From positions 1 through 43,469 of the forward strand of contig CALZJV010000003.1 of assembly GCA_945787595.1 (NCBI GenBank): a DNA stretch of 43,469 nucleotides, given 5' to 3'. Source of the stretch: an uncultured Desulfobacterales bacterium (lineage in GTDB: Bacteria; Desulfobacterota; Desulfobacteria; Desulfobacterales; JAFDCJ01). This document shows positions 34,648 to 43,469 of the stretch, piece after piece (the first letter of the stretch is position 1; every line of letters starts with the position of its first letter). The notes under the pieces are model-generated. The model ran no database searches. It saw only the letters and a list, made by a program, of their open reading frames with translations, and was not told the DNA's origin. A program made the translations under genes and the position numbers.

Positions 34648-35366
34648 TTAATTTGCATATCAAATTCCCGGCTCATCCGAGCGATGTGGCCCTGATCTGC
34701 AAAGCTGTAGTAGGAGTTGTCCCCGATGATAATATGTTCATGAATGGCGATGCCCATCACTTTACCTGAAAATACAAGCTGCCTGGTGATGGCAATATCT
34801 TCGGGGGATGGTTTGGGATCTCCTGAAGGATGGTTATGAGCAAAAATAAGCGCAGCGGCCTTATGCCTGAGCGCTGAGTCCACCACTTCCCTCGGATAAA
34901 CGCTGCTGGCGGTTAAGGTTCCTGTTGAGTGAGTTTCGGTGGAGATCACGCAGTTTTTGGAGTCCAAAAAAATAATCTTGAAGTGCTCGCGGGCTTTATC
35001 CCGGATGCTGTGAAATAGATAATCAAAAAGTTCCTTAGAATTGTTAACCGGACTTTTATTAATCAACTTCTTTTCAAGGTATCGGTCCGATACTGCTTTT
35101 ATTAGTTTGAGTCCAAAAGAATTTTTAGGCCCGATGCCGTCAACCTCGCAGAGCTCGTGGCTGGAAGCTTCCAGAACTCCCTGTAAGGTTTTGAATCGGG
35201 ACAATGCAGCCTTGGCCATATCCTTGCAGTCTTTTCTTGGTGTACCAAGTGTCAGCAACATCTCGATCACTTCGTAATCCTGGAATCCGTCCAACCCGGC
35301 GTTTAGAAACCGTTCGCGCAGGCGTTGTCGGTGTCCCTCACCTTTATGCCGTTTCTTCTTGTCCAT
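34644..35366 (-). CDS. radC: RadC family JAB-domain protein
   Basis: 240 residues, the normal RadC length. Helix-hairpin-helix-like EVDGIGPKNSFGL (about 74-86) precedes the JAB/MPN metalloprotease-like domain with HSTGTL, then FAHNHPSGDPKPSPED (H177, H179, D190 as zinc ligands by homology). Despite its historical name, a role in DNA repair is doubtful; its biochemical function is unsettled. ATG 35366 has no clear Shine-Dalgarno. It lies downstream of gyrA. Confidence 0.93.
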   Translation of the reverse strand: MDKKKRHKGEGHRQRLRERFLNAGLDGFQDYEVIEMLLTLGTPRKDCKDMAKAALSRFKTLQGVLEASSHELCEVDGIGPKNSFGLKLIKAVSDRYLEKKLINKSPVNNSKELFDYLFHSIRDKAREHFKIIFLDSKNCVISTETHSTGTLTASSVYPREVVDSALRHKAAALIFAHNHPSGDPKPSPEDIAITRQLVFSGKVMGIAIHEHIIIGDNSYYSFADQGHIARMSREFDMQIK

Positions 35367-35384
35367 TCAAATAATAATACTCAG

Positions 35385-35405
35385 AAATTCCAAAAACTGG
35401 AATTT
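35385..35405 (-). terminator. Possible weak terminator between gyrA and radC
   Basis: AAATTCCA (35385-35392) and TGGAATTT (35398-35405) form a perfect 8-bp stem with a five-base loop. It is AT-rich and not followed by a T-run on the minus strand. It could attenuate gyrA read-through or be a regulatory site for radC. Confidence 0.35.
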
Positions 35406-35526
35406 TTGCGGAATTATACACTAAAAAAGTGATTATGATCTTGCACGAAATAGTAGGATGGTTTCATTTTCAACCGTGAAACTGTCTGAGAAAGCTAGTG
35501 AATGTTAAACCGGACAGCAGCCGGAT

Positions 35527-37956
35527 CTATTCTTCTTTTTCAGCCAGCCGAGCGGCACCCACCACCCGCTCATCGACATCCATCCCCATGACTTTCACTC
35601 CTTGGGTGTTCCGGCTGATAACCGAAATGCCCTTAATGGGCATCCGGATAATTTTGCCGTTGTTGGTCATCAGCATCAGATCGTTATCTTCTTCGACGAG
35701 CAATATGGACACGACCAGTCCGTTTCGCTGGGTGGTTTTAATTGAGATCACCCCTTTCCCGCCGCGTTTCTGAACAGGATATTCATCGATGGACGTTCTC
35801 TTGCCGTAACCGTTCTGGGTAACGGCAAACAGGGTCTGACCGTGGCTCAACACCTCCATGGCCACGATTCGATCTCTGCCGTCAAGCCTCATGCCACGCA
35901 CCCCCATAGACGTACGTCCCGATGAACGAATATCCGCCTCGTGAAACCGTATGGATTTGCCCATCAGTGATCCTAAAAACACGTTCAGGGTACCATTTGT
36001 AATTCTGGCGGATATCAATTCATCATTGGGCATCAGACTCAACGCAATGATACCGCCGGCCCTGGGTCGGCTAAAGGCCATTAAATCTGTTTTTTTAACC
36101 AAACCGTTTTTGGTGGCCATGAGCACATGATATCCAGGCTCAAATTTCGGGACCGCCAGCACTGCAGTCAGGCTTTCACCGGATTCGAAGTTTAGCAGAT
36201 TGACAATCGCTTTTCCGAGACCCATGCGGCCTGCCTGGGGGATATCATAAACCTTGCACCAATAGACTTTGCCCTTATTGGTAAAGAACATGAAGGTGTG
36301 ATGGGTGGAGGCCACAAACAGATGCTCGACAAAATCATCCTCTTTTGTCCCCATGCCCCTCTTGCCTTTGCCTCCGCGGCGCTGATTGCTGTAAAGGGTT
36401 ATGGGATTTCGTTTGATATATCCCCGCTTGGAAATGCTAACAACCATATCCTCTTCGACGATCATATCTTCGATGGTAATTTCTTTGGTTTTTTCAACAA
36501 TTTCCGTGTATCTGTGGTCGCCGTATTCTTGTTTAATCTGGCCAAGCTCTTCTTTGATAATATTGAGAACCAGTCGCTCATTGGCGAGGATTTCTTTGAA
36601 TCGGGTAATTTCTTTGAGCAATTCCTTATATTCTTCCACTATTTTTTCACGTTCGAGACCCGTCAGCCGCTGCAGCCGCATATCAAGAATGGCTTGGGCC
36701 TGGATGGGTGTCAGTTCGTACTGTTCAATCAGTCGTTCTTTGGCCTCCGGGGGTGATTTGGATTGTCGAATCAAGGCCACAACATCATCCAGATGTTCAA
36801 GAGCGATTTTCAAGCCTTCTAAAATGTGAGCCCGTGCTTCGGCTTTTTTCAAATCATAGCGGGTTCGACGGATGATAATATCTTTGCGATGCAGGATAAA
36901 GTATTCCAGGATTTCCTTTAGGGCCAACATTTCCGGCCGGTTGTTGACAATGGATAGAAAAATGATACCGAAGGTGTTTTCCATGCGCGTCATTTTATAA
37001 AGCTGATTGATGGTCACGCCGGCGATCTGATCCTTTTTTAGACCGACCGCAATACGCATACCTTCCCGGTCCGATTCATCCCGTACGTAGCTTACACCTT
37101 CGATATGCTTATCTCTGACAAGTTCGGCGATCTTTTCGACCAGCTTGGCTTTATTGACCTGGTAGGGCAATTCCGTCACGATGATGGTTTCACGCTGGGT
37201 GCGCTTATCCTTTTCAACGGCCACCCGGGCACGAATTTTGATGATGCCCCGCCCGTTCCGATACGCTTCTTTAATGCCGTCTGTTCCGTAAATGATCCCT
37301 CCGGTTGGAAAATCGGGACCCGGAATATATTGCATAAGCTCCTGCCAGCTGATTTGCGGATTATCGATCAGTGCGGCCGAGGCATTGATAATTTCAGAAA
37401 GGTTATGCGGCGGTATATTGGTGGCCATTCCAACGGCTATCCCGGCCGAGCCGTTTATCAGGAGGTAGGGAATTTTTGAGGGAAGCACTGCAGGTTCGGT
37501 CAGTGATTCGTCATAATTCGGCACAAATTCCACTGTTTCTTTGTCCAGATCTTCCAGCATCTGGTGTGCCAGGCGCTGCATGCGAATTTCTGTATATCGC
37601 ATGGCGGCCGGCGGATCTCCGTCAACCGAGCCGAAGTTACCCTGCCCGTCCACCAGGGGATATCGCATCGAAAAATCCTGCGCCAGACGTACAATAGTAT
37701 CGTATACGGCCGTATCTCCATGGGGATGATATTTACCAATAACATCACCAACGATACGGGCTGATTTTTTGTAAGGTTTGTTATAATCGTTTTTAAGCTC
37801 CCGCATGGCAAACAGCACCCGCCGGTGAACAGGTTTGAGGCCATCGCGCACATCCGGCAAAGCCCGGCCGATGATGACACTCATGGCGTAGTCGAGATAG
37901 GATTTTTTCATCTCTTTTTCGATGCTGATTTCACCCATTGTTTCTTTTTGGATCAT
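35527..37956 (-). CDS. gyrA: DNA gyrase subunit A
   Basis: 809 residues, a full-length GyrA that introduces negative supercoils with GyrB. N-terminal [20 protein letters not shown], then GLKPVHRR; the quinolone region reads [11 protein letters not shown]; the active-site Tyr is Y121 ([10 protein letters not shown]). The C-terminal beta-pinwheel holds the GyrA-box QRRGGKG (near 530), which distinguishes gyrase from topoisomerase IV. ATG 37956 has GGAGT five bases upstream. gyrB is not in the window. Confidence 0.98.
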   Translation of the reverse strand: MIQKETMGEISIEKEMKKSYLDYAMSVIIGRALPDVRDGLKPVHRRVLFAMRELKNDYNKPYKKSARIVGDVIGKYHPHGDTAVYDTIVRLAQDFSMRYPLVDGQGNFGSVDGDPPAAMRYTEIRMQRLAHQMLEDLDKETVEFVPNYDESLTEPAVLPSKIPYLLINGSAGIAVGMATNIPPHNLSEIINASAALIDNPQISWQELMQYIPGPDFPTGGIIYGTDGIKEAYRNGRGIIKIRARVAVEKDKRTQRETIIVTELPYQVNKAKLVEKIAELVRDKHIEGVSYVRDESDREGMRIAVGLKKDQIAGVTINQLYKMTRMENTFGIIFLSIVNNRPEMLALKEILEYFILHRKDIIIRRTRYDLKKAEARAHILEGLKIALEHLDDVVALIRQSKSPPEAKERLIEQYELTPIQAQAILDMRLQRLTGLEREKIVEEYKELLKEITRFKEILANERLVLNIIKEELGQIKQEYGDHRYTEIVEKTKEITIEDMIVEEDMVVSISKRGYIKRNPITLYSNQRRGGKGKRGMGTKEDDFVEHLFVASTHHTFMFFTNKGKVYWCKVYDIPQAGRMGLGKAIVNLLNFESGESLTAVLAVPKFEPGYHVLMATKNGLVKKTDLMAFSRPRAGGIIALSLMPNDELISARITNGTLNVFLGSLMGKSIRFHEADIRSSGRTSMGVRGMRLDGRDRIVAMEVLSHGQTLFAVTQNGYGKRTSIDEYPVQKRGGKGVISIKTTQRNGLVVSILLVEEDNDLMLMTNNGKIIRMPIKGISVISRNTQGVKVMGMDVDERVVGAARLAEKEE

Positions 37957-38063
37957 TTCAACTCCTATTGTTGATCAATTGTCAATTGCTTGTTTACCGG
38001 GTCTGGCGTTCAGGGCTTGCAGAAAAGCAATTATTTTTTGGTCCAAAAGCGCCGTAGTAGGCT

Positions 38064-39152
38064 TTAGTCACTTTTTAGTTTCCCTGCAGGTTCAACAATC
38101 TGTCGATAACTGGATTCATAGATATCGGTCAAGGTTAAGAAGGCTGTCACCACAAGAGGACCGTAAATGATGCCCAATATCCCGAAAAGCTTCAGCCCGC
38201 CGATAATGGAGAGAAACACCAACAGGGTGTGCATCTGAACACGCTTTCCCACCAATTTGGGCTTAAAAAAATATTCGATTCCACCTGAAAGTAATACATA
38301 AAAAACAATAAAAAAGATGCCGGCGCCAAATCGCCCATTTAAAAATAAGTAAATGGATGCTGGAATAAATACGATACCGATCCCCACAATCGGCAAAAAC
38401 GCCATCACTGACATGATCACGCCCCACAGAAAGGGGGAATTAAAACCGAACAGTGCAAAAACGCTACCCCCCAGTGTTCCCTGAATGATTCCGCCCAATC
38501 CATTGCCGATGAGAATGGCGCCTGCCATGTCTTTGAACTTTTGGATCAGTTTTTCATCCTGATCATCGGGCAGGGGTGAAAGTTCGACGATAAATGACGC
38601 CAGCCGCTGGCTGTCGATCAGGAGATAAAAAATGATCAAAATCATAAAAAAGAAGTTCGCCACCAAATTAACGACATTAGTCCCCACGGACCTCGCTTGC
38701 TCGTAGAGGAACAATCCGACAACTCTGCCAAGCTCGGCAATCCCCTTGTTGATTTCATCACCCGTTATCGTCAGACCAAAATTAGCCAGCATCGAGTTGA
38801 TTTTTTCAACAATTTTGCTGTTTGCCAACAGTTCTTTAAAAGGGTTTTCTAATACCGCTTCCCTGGCCGTTAGATACATGTCATAGGCTTCATTTGCTAA
38901 AATACCGATAAAAATAGATACCGGAATAAAAAGAACAAGGAATATGAGCAAACAGGTCAGCAACGAGGAAAATATAGGGCTGAGTCTTCGATTCAAATAT
39001 CGGTAAACCGGATTGAAAATTCCGCTGATAACTGCTGCCAGAACAATTATCGATAAAAAAGGCCAGAGAAGCCAACCCAATAAAAAACAGGAAACCAGGA
39101 ATAAGGCCAAAAAAAACCATAAAATCATGTCACGTGGTGTCGAATCGCTCAA
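38064..39152 (-). CDS. AI-2E family permease (PerM/YdiK-like)
   Basis: 362-residue inner-membrane protein with about eight hydrophobic segments (FLALFLVSCFLLGWLLW near the N-terminus, LLTCLLIFLVLFIPVSIFIG, FFMILIIFYLLID, FFIVFYVLLSGGIEYFF). It has the family's typical GIIQGTLGGSVFALFG and PKLVGKRVQMHTLLVFLS segments. The actual substrate of such proteins is often not autoinducer-2. The start is TTG at 39152 with GGAGG four bases upstream. It lies upstream of gyrA in the same direction, with a 107-base gap. Confidence 0.9.
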   Translation of the reverse strand: MSDSTPRDMILWFFLALFLVSCFLLGWLLWPFLSIIVLAAVISGIFNPVYRYLNRRLSPIFSSLLTCLLIFLVLFIPVSIFIGILANEAYDMYLTAREAVLENPFKELLANSKIVEKINSMLANFGLTITGDEINKGIAELGRVVGLFLYEQARSVGTNVVNLVANFFFMILIIFYLLIDSQRLASFIVELSPLPDDQDEKLIQKFKDMAGAILIGNGLGGIIQGTLGGSVFALFGFNSPFLWGVIMSVMAFLPIVGIGIVFIPASIYLFLNGRFGAGIFFIVFYVLLSGGIEYFFKPKLVGKRVQMHTLLVFLSIIGGLKLFGILGIIYGPLVVTAFLTLTDIYESSYRQIVEPAGKLKSD

Positions 39153-39156
39153 ATTA

Positions 39157-39161
39157 CCTCC
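39157..39161 (-). promoter_or_regulatory. Shine-Dalgarno deciding a TTG start
   Basis: GGAGG, four bases before the TTG at 39152 on the minus strand. Confidence 0.7.
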
Positions 39162-39273
39162 AAATGGATGGGGTTGTCATTGATTTAATTCCAACACCCC
39201 CGCCGAAGTTCGCAGACAAATCTATTTTTTCTGACACGGACGGGAACCGGATGTACCGCAACTGAATAATAAA

Positions 39274-39318
39274 CGCCACGGCACAATAAACCGTAAGCAA
39301 AGGGTTTGGGCCGTGGCG
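39274..39318 (-). terminator. Stem-loop terminator-like structure
   Basis: CGCCACGGC (39274-39282) pairs perfectly with GCCGTGGCG (39310-39318); an inner AAACC/GGTTT pairing shortens the loop. On the minus strand the stem is followed by TTTATTATT. It is well placed to end transcription of the small membrane gene and the thiolase. Confidence 0.55.
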
Positions 39319-39360
39319 GTAATCAAAAAAGGTATCGTTCAGTATATGAGGATACGAAAG

Positions 39361-39519
39361 CTATTTGCTGAAATAGGCACCCGCAATCGATAAAAGAAGG
39401 GTTTCATAAATGAATACCGGCACATAATTTCCATTAAAAATGTGGTAGGTAATGCCGCCACCAATAATAGCAGGAACACCAAAGAAAACCAAAATCCCCA
39501 ATTTTCTACTCACATTCAT
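39361..39519 (-). CDS. Small membrane protein (52 residues)
   Basis: Too short for most gene lists. It has GGAGG nine bases before ATG 39519. The product has two hydrophobic segments, LGILVFFGVPAIIGGGITY and then YVPVFIYETLLLSIAGAYF. A Lys/Arg N-terminus (MNVSRK) fits a cytoplasmic end. It follows the thiolase by 118 bases and is followed by the terminator-like hairpin. Function unknown; the ribosome site and two clean membrane helices make it credible. Confidence 0.6.
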   Translation of the reverse strand: MNVSRKLGILVFFGVPAIIGGGITYHIFNGNYVPVFIYETLLLSIAGAYFSK

Positions 39520-39637
39520 CCTCGTTTACCTCCCCGGACGTGGTTCTATATCCAACTCCCAGCCCATTGGATTGTTCATCAAAAAAATTCGAATAACTAT
39601 TAGCAATAATTGCAGATTAAGTAAAGAAAAAAATCCG

Positions 39638-40924
39638 CTATCTCTCCACAATCATTGCCATCCCCATTCCACCGCCGATGCACATGGTAATGATCCCGGT
39701 ACTGTAACCTTGGCGTTGCATGTGATTCATGCCGGTAACCATTTGGCGCGCACCGGTACAGCCAATTGGATGTCCAAGAGAGATACCGCTGCCGAGTTCG
39801 TTGGGCCGGTCCATTTCGATGCCGAGCTCCCGCATGCAGCCGATGGCCTGAGAGGCAAAGGCCTCGTTGAGCTCGATCATGTCGATGTCGTTAAGCGTCA
39901 TTCCGGCAGCCTTCAGTACTTTTCTGACGGCTGGAACGGGGCCCAACCCCATGTAGGCCGGGTCGACACCACCGGCGGCGAAAGCCTTGATTTTGACAAT
40001 TGGCTCAAGACCCAGTTCTTTGGCTTTATCCGCACTCATCATCAAAACGGCGGCGGCGGCATCATTGATTCCCGAAGCATTGCCGGCCGTGACCGTGCCG
40101 TCCTTTTTAAAGGCCGGTCTTAATCTGGCCATCTTATCCAAATCGGTATCCATCGGTCGCTCATCCGTATCAAAAACAATCTCACCCTTGCGCGTTTTGA
40201 TAACCACCGGTGCGATCTCCCGGGCAAAAATCCCTTCATTAATGGCCGCTTTTGCCCGGTTATGACTCAATACACCCAGTTCATCCTGTTCCTGTCGGCT
40301 GATCCCATACATGGCAGCAATGTTTTCAGCCGTCATACCCATATGATATCCGTAAAAAATTTCATAAAGGCCGTCGAATACCATCAGATCATAAATATCT
40401 CCAACCCCGGTCAGCTCCATTCTGTGACCCCAGCGGGCCTTGGGTAAGGCCATGGGAACCTGGCTCATATTTTCCTGTCCTCCGGCTAGAATGACATCTA
40501 CAGATCCGGTCATAATTGCCGATGCGCCCAGGGCGATGGCCTTAAGCCCGGATCCGCAAACCTTGTTGATGGTAAAAGCTGGGGTTTCCTTGGGTATACC
40601 GCCGGCCATCATGGCCTGCCGCGCGGGATTCTGACCCTGGGCAGCCTGAAGGACATTGCCCATGATCACTTCGTCAATGGTGATCTCGCCAGTAATATCA
40701 TCCCAATCATAGGATTTTTTTTCGAGATCGGTAATTCCCTGATCTTTCAGCTTATCCGGTGCGGATTCCATGGCAGCTACACCGGCAATCGGCTTTAAAT
40801 TGGCCCTTTTCAAAGCATCCTTCATGACAATTCCGCCAAGTTCCGCCACCGGTACATCTTTAAGACCACTGCCGAATGTTCCGATCGCTGTCCGTGACCC
40901 GCTGACAATTACCACCTCTCTCAT
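39638..40924 (-). CDS. Acetyl-CoA C-acetyltransferase family thiolase
   Basis: 428 residues. Catalytic features of the thiolase fold: Cys in [14 protein letters not shown]-type [18 protein letters not shown], His in [10 protein letters not shown] and CIGGGMG with the second Cys. It would condense or cleave acyl-CoA in the cytoplasm. Between the first helices and [10 protein letters not shown] it carries about 37 extra residues (starting [13 protein letters not shown]) absent from E. coli AtoB, explaining its greater length. ATG 40924 is chosen over ATG 40930 because AGGAGG is eight bases before the former but only two before the latter. Confidence 0.92.
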   Translation of the reverse strand: MREVVIVSGSRTAIGTFGSGLKDVPVAELGGIVMKDALKRANLKPIAGVAAMESAPDKLKDQGITDLEKKSYDWDDITGEITIDEVIMGNVLQAAQGQNPARQAMMAGGIPKETPAFTINKVCGSGLKAIALGASAIMTGSVDVILAGGQENMSQVPMALPKARWGHRMELTGVGDIYDLMVFDGLYEIFYGYHMGMTAENIAAMYGISRQEQDELGVLSHNRAKAAINEGIFAREIAPVVIKTRKGEIVFDTDERPMDTDLDKMARLRPAFKKDGTVTAGNASGINDAAAAVLMMSADKAKELGLEPIVKIKAFAAGGVDPAYMGLGPVPAVRKVLKAAGMTLNDIDMIELNEAFASQAIGCMRELGIEMDRPNELGSGISLGHPIGCTGARQMVTGMNHMQRQGYSTGIITMCIGGGMGMAMIVER

Positions 40925-40971
40925 GCTCATTACCTCCTTTAAGGTTTCAGTTGTAAATTAGAAATAAGATT

Positions 40972-41001
40972 TTTGTACCATATTCATCAAGACAAGGTCA
41001 A
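40972..41001 (-). promoter_or_regulatory. Candidate promoter of the thiolase
   Basis: On the minus strand TTGACC (41001-40996), an 18-base spacer and TACAAA (40977-40972) approximate a sigma-70 promoter just upstream of the ribosome site. Matches are 5/6 and 4/6, so this is tentative. Confidence 0.3.
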
Positions 41002-41073
41002 TGGCGCTGAAAAAATGGAAGCCTCAATATGTTGGACTGCAGCTGAAGCCGGTAAACAATTGGCAATTTTCGC

Positions 41074-41101
41074 TTGACACACCCTGAAAAAGAAATATCT
41101 T
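41074..41101 (+). promoter_or_regulatory. Candidate sigma-70 promoter
   Basis: TTGACA at 41074-41079, a 16-base spacer and TATCTT at 41096-41101. It is oriented toward the small lipoprotein gene and diverges from the thiolase promoter candidate. Confidence 0.5.
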
Positions 41102-41111
41102 ATCTTTCATC

Positions 41112-41237
41112 ATGGTCTTTGCCCTGGCCATGGCCCAGCTTCTTCTAGTCATCACCATTGCCCGGTTTTTGGGTGTCCAGATCTCACAGTCAATCCAAAA
41201 TAAATTAGGAGAATTATTATGTGGTCAGAAAAAATAA
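41112..41237 (+). CDS. Possible 41-residue hydrophobic ORF
   Basis: ATG 41112 opens a frame starting MVFALAMAQLLLVITIARFL and ending past the ATG of the lipoprotein gene. The product is one membrane helix plus a polar tail. It sits directly after the candidate promoter, but no Shine-Dalgarno precedes it. It could be a leader, a gene remnant or chance. Confidence 0.25.
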   Translation: MVFALAMAQLLLVITIARFLGVQISQSIQNKLGELLCGQKK

Positions 41238-41674
41238 TTCTGGAAGCATTCAAATGCATGTTCATGCTACTCGCAATTTTATTGGCTGCTTTTCAATCTA
41301 GCTGTGTGAGCTCCGGCCAAATGGCAGTCGCTTCGGAGAATCGTATTCCATTGTTTAAAGACACTCCCCAGGAAGGATCCTGGGAGTCAAGCGATGTCAC
41401 TTTAAAATATCAATACGTTGAACAGGCCGATGTCATTCAATTAAGCGTCACGGGAAAAGCCAAGCGCGGGTTTGACCAGTTAACTGTTTGGGTGTTATTT
41501 CTTGATGTACAAGGAAAGGTTCTGGAAACGAAAAGCATCTACAATTCCGGATTTCGAACCAGAGATAAAGCAACGAAGCGGGGAAAAGGCACGATTGAAA
41601 AAACATTTAAAATGCCCCTGGAAACCACCAATATAGCTTTTCGATCTTCGTTGCAACCTCGTGTTGGCAGATAA
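41219..41674 (+). CDS. Small putative lipoprotein
   Basis: 151 residues. An N-terminal hydrophobic stretch (CMFMLLAILLAAF) is followed by a lipobox-like FQSSC, so it is probably lipidated and exported. The rest has beta-strand-like alternation (VTLKYQYVEQADVIQLSVTG, LTVWVLFLDVQGKVLETKSI). Family not recognised. ATG 41219 has AGGAG seven bases upstream, one of the better sites in the window, and a candidate promoter at 41074-41101. Confidence 0.75.
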   Translation: MWSEKIILEAFKCMFMLLAILLAAFQSSCVSSGQMAVASENRIPLFKDTPQEGSWESSDVTLKYQYVEQADVIQLSVTGKAKRGFDQLTVWVLFLDVQGKVLETKSIYNSGFRTRDKATKRGKGTIEKTFKMPLETTNIAFRSSLQPRVGR

Positions 41675-41805
41675 CCATTAGAATAAATGATCTGAAAACC
41701 GATGAATGCCTCCACCCTGATTTTGGCTATCGGATTTAAACAAGTACGGGGACGTCCATAAATTTATAAATTGACACCGTTTTGAATTAGTAGAATTTGT
41801 GAATT

Positions 41806-42110
41806 GTGCCACGGTTAACCAGATTAGATGCCCCCGGTGAATTACATCAAATTATTATTCGCGGGATTGAACGCCGTACGCTTTTTAGAGACGACTTTGA
41901 TGGTGCCAATTTTCTCGAGCGGCTGTCCACATTGGTTCCGGAAACGCAGACCGATCGAGCTTCTTGGCGAATATGGTATCATAGCGTACCCGCCCTGATT
42001 TTGCTTGGCAGTAGATCTTGCCTCTTGGTTTCCGCAAAGTGATATCAGGCTTCCGATGGTAAGATCGGTGATTTCAATAATGAACCTCTGTCGTGACGGG
42101 CGGCGAGCAA
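41806..42110 (+). pseudogene. Degenerate REP-associated tyrosine transposase (RAYT/TnpA_REP)
   Basis: From a GTG at 41806 the frame reads MPRLTRLDAPGELHQIIIRG, then IERRTLFRDDFDGANFLERL and VPETQT, which is the conserved N-terminus of RAYT (Y1-type) transposases. After this the family should show the HUH motif (NHxHLL), which is absent. The frame stops at 42042, while FCLAVDLASWFPQSD in another frame near 42000 resembles the C-terminal ARSxFCxLAV region. So a central piece containing the active site is deleted, with a frameshift. The upstream ACGGGGACGTCC segment near 41743 is like the flank of such elements. Confidence 0.65.
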
Positions 42111-42128
42111 AACGCAGCTGTCGTTTTC

Positions 42129-43292
42129 TCAGTTGCCAAAGGCTTGATCCAGATCCGCGATCAGGTCATCCACATCTTCGATACCCACCGACAGTCGGAT
42201 CAAGGCATCGCTGATGCCCAGTGCGGCTCGCTGCTCGGGCGGCACCGAGGCATGGGTCATGATGCCGGGGTGTTCGATCAGGCTTTCGACGCCGCCCAGG
42301 CTTTCGGCCAGGGCAAAGAGCTCACAGCGTTCAAGAAAGGTTCGCGCCGCGTCAAGACCGTCTTTGATGAAAAATGTAATCATGCCGCCGAAGCCCGACA
42401 TCTGTCTGGCGGCCAGGGCATGCTGGGGATGGCTGGACAGCCCCGGGTAGATCACGCGTTCGACCTTGGGGTGCTGTTCCAGCCAGGCAGCAATCTTCTG
42501 GGCGTTTTCGCAATGGCGCTGCATGCGCAAGGCGAGAGTCTTTAAACCGCGCAGGGCCAGAAAACTATCAAAAGGTCCGGCAACGGCACCGACGGCGTTT
42601 TGCAGGTACCCGACACGTTCGGCCAACTTAAGGTCGTCGACCACCACCCCGCCGCCCACTATATCGGAATGGCCGTTGAGGTACTTGGTGGCCGAGTGCA
42701 CTACGATGTCCGCGCCGAATTCCAAGGGGCGCTGCAGATAGGGGGACGCAAAGGTGTTGTCCACCACCAGCAAGAGATCATTTGCCTTGGCCACGTGGGC
42801 CGCAGCTTGCAGGTCCACCAGGGTCAACAGGGGGTTGGTTGGAGATTCGACCCAGATCATCCGCGTCTCGGTGCGGATCTGTGATTCCAGAACGGCCGGA
42901 TCGGAGAGGTCGGCATAATCGAAAGATAGTCCAGCCGAGCGTTTTCGAACCATTTCGAAAAGACGGTAGCTGCCGCCATACAGATCGTCCATGGCCAACA
43001 CATGACTGCCGGTATCGATGAGTTCCAAAATGGTCGCGATGGCGGCCATACCCGAGGCAAAGGCAAACCCATGTCGGCCCGATTCCAGATCGGCCATGCA
43101 TCGTTCGTAGGCATTGCGTGTAGGGTTCTGACTGCGGGAATATTCAAAACCAAGGTGCACTCCCGGACTTTGCTGCACGTAGGTCGACGTGGCATAGATG
43201 GGGGGCATGATTGCTCCGGTGCTGGGGTCGGGGGATTGACCTGCGTGAATGGTACGGGTGGCGAAATTAAAAGACTTGTCTTTTTTTTGCAT
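42129..43292 (-). CDS. Cys/Met metabolism PLP enzyme (cystathionine gamma-synthase/lyase family)
   Basis: 387 residues from ATG 43292 (a longer ORF begins 20 codons upstream, but paralogues start near this Met). PLP fold type I signature: EYSRSQNPTRNAYE at the start, FASGMAAIATILEL, VVDNTFASPYLQRPLE and VVHSATKYLNGHSDIVGGG with the PLP lysine in SATKY. It makes or breaks cystathionine in sulfur amino-acid metabolism; synthase, lyase and methionine gamma-lyase cannot be separated from sequence alone. It stands alone at the window end, with a 117-base upstream region. Confidence 0.92.
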   Translation of the reverse strand: MQKKDKSFNFATRTIHAGQSPDPSTGAIMPPIYATSTYVQQSPGVHLGFEYSRSQNPTRNAYERCMADLESGRHGFAFASGMAAIATILELIDTGSHVLAMDDLYGGSYRLFEMVRKRSAGLSFDYADLSDPAVLESQIRTETRMIWVESPTNPLLTLVDLQAAAHVAKANDLLLVVDNTFASPYLQRPLEFGADIVVHSATKYLNGHSDIVGGGVVVDDLKLAERVGYLQNAVGAVAGPFDSFLALRGLKTLALRMQRHCENAQKIAAWLEQHPKVERVIYPGLSSHPQHALAARQMSGFGGMITFFIKDGLDAARTFLERCELFALAESLGGVESLIEHPGIMTHASVPPEQRAALGISDALIRLSVGIEDVDDLIADLDQAFGN

Positions 43293-43469
43293 GGTATGAT
43301 TCTCTTTTTTCTTTGCGCTAATGCTGACAAAAACGCGGGGTTTCAGGGCCAAAGGTGCCGAAATTTAACCTCAAACATTAGACATAAGTGATGGGTTGTA
43401 AAGATACGAGCGTCACTGCTTATAAATGGACGAAACCAAAATTCAACTTAGCGAAAAATCAAATAGGAT

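Noticed and set aside
35527..37956. Thr at the position of E. coli GyrA Ser83 ([11 protein letters not shown])
   Set aside because: Thr is the wild-type residue in many bacteria, so it is not evidence for quinolone resistance by itself.
1..43469. CRISPR arrays, tRNA and rRNA genes
   Set aside because: I looked for regularly spaced repeats and tRNA-like T-loops (GGTTCGAATCC) and saw none that were credible.

Overview
The window looks like a chromosomal segment of a Gram-negative, probably anaerobic bacterium of the Desulfobacterota (Deltaproteobacteria) type. This is an inference from overall gene content (many radical SAM enzymes, a class A penicillin-binding protein, RadC and GyrA next to each other, a thiolase with a family-specific insert); there is no rRNA or other marker to fix the taxon.

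Left part (1-27002, all on the minus strand): a very long co-directional surface-glycan cluster. Reading in the direction of transcription from 27002, it starts with a radical SAM protein and a heptose-activation block (HddC-like nucleotidyltransferase, GmhA-like isomerase, sugar-nucleotide SDR, sugar C-methyltransferase, RmlC-like cupin, second SDR, HddA-like kinase). After a 204-base gap come a CmcI-type methyltransferase and two FkbM-type methyltransferases. Then follow six radical SAM/SPASM paralogues and two B12-binding radical SAM proteins with C-terminal TPRs, UDP-galactopyranose mutase (Glf), a frameshifted GT-B glycosyltransferase, a third FkbM protein, a seventh SPASM paralogue, a GT2-TPR glycosyltransferase and a GT-B glycosyltransferase cut by the window edge. 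I read this as synthesis of a branched or modified heptose plus galactofuranose, transfer to a glycan, O-methylation, and an unusually large set of radical reactions on the sugar or glycan. No Wzx/Wzy/ABC exporter or ligase is in the window. The radical SAM array is the most interesting content.

Boundary (27003-29084): about 2 kb without an intact recognisable gene. It contains a truncated MerR regulator, a frame-broken transposase remnant, a perfect 27-bp tandem duplication and tiny ORFs. It looks like a recombination scar between the glycan cluster and the conserved region.

Right part (29085-43469): mostly core genes on both strands: a TPR protein with a beta-rich C-terminus, a His-rich small protein, a PBP1A-type peptidoglycan synthase, an unrecognised 353-residue protein, a small Cys protein coupled to RadC, GyrA, an AI-2E-type permease, a 52-residue membrane protein, a thiolase, a small lipoprotein, a degraded REP-associated transposase (RAYT) and a cystathionine gamma-synthase-family enzyme. 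Several start codons here and in the cluster are TTG with strong Shine-Dalgarno sequences.
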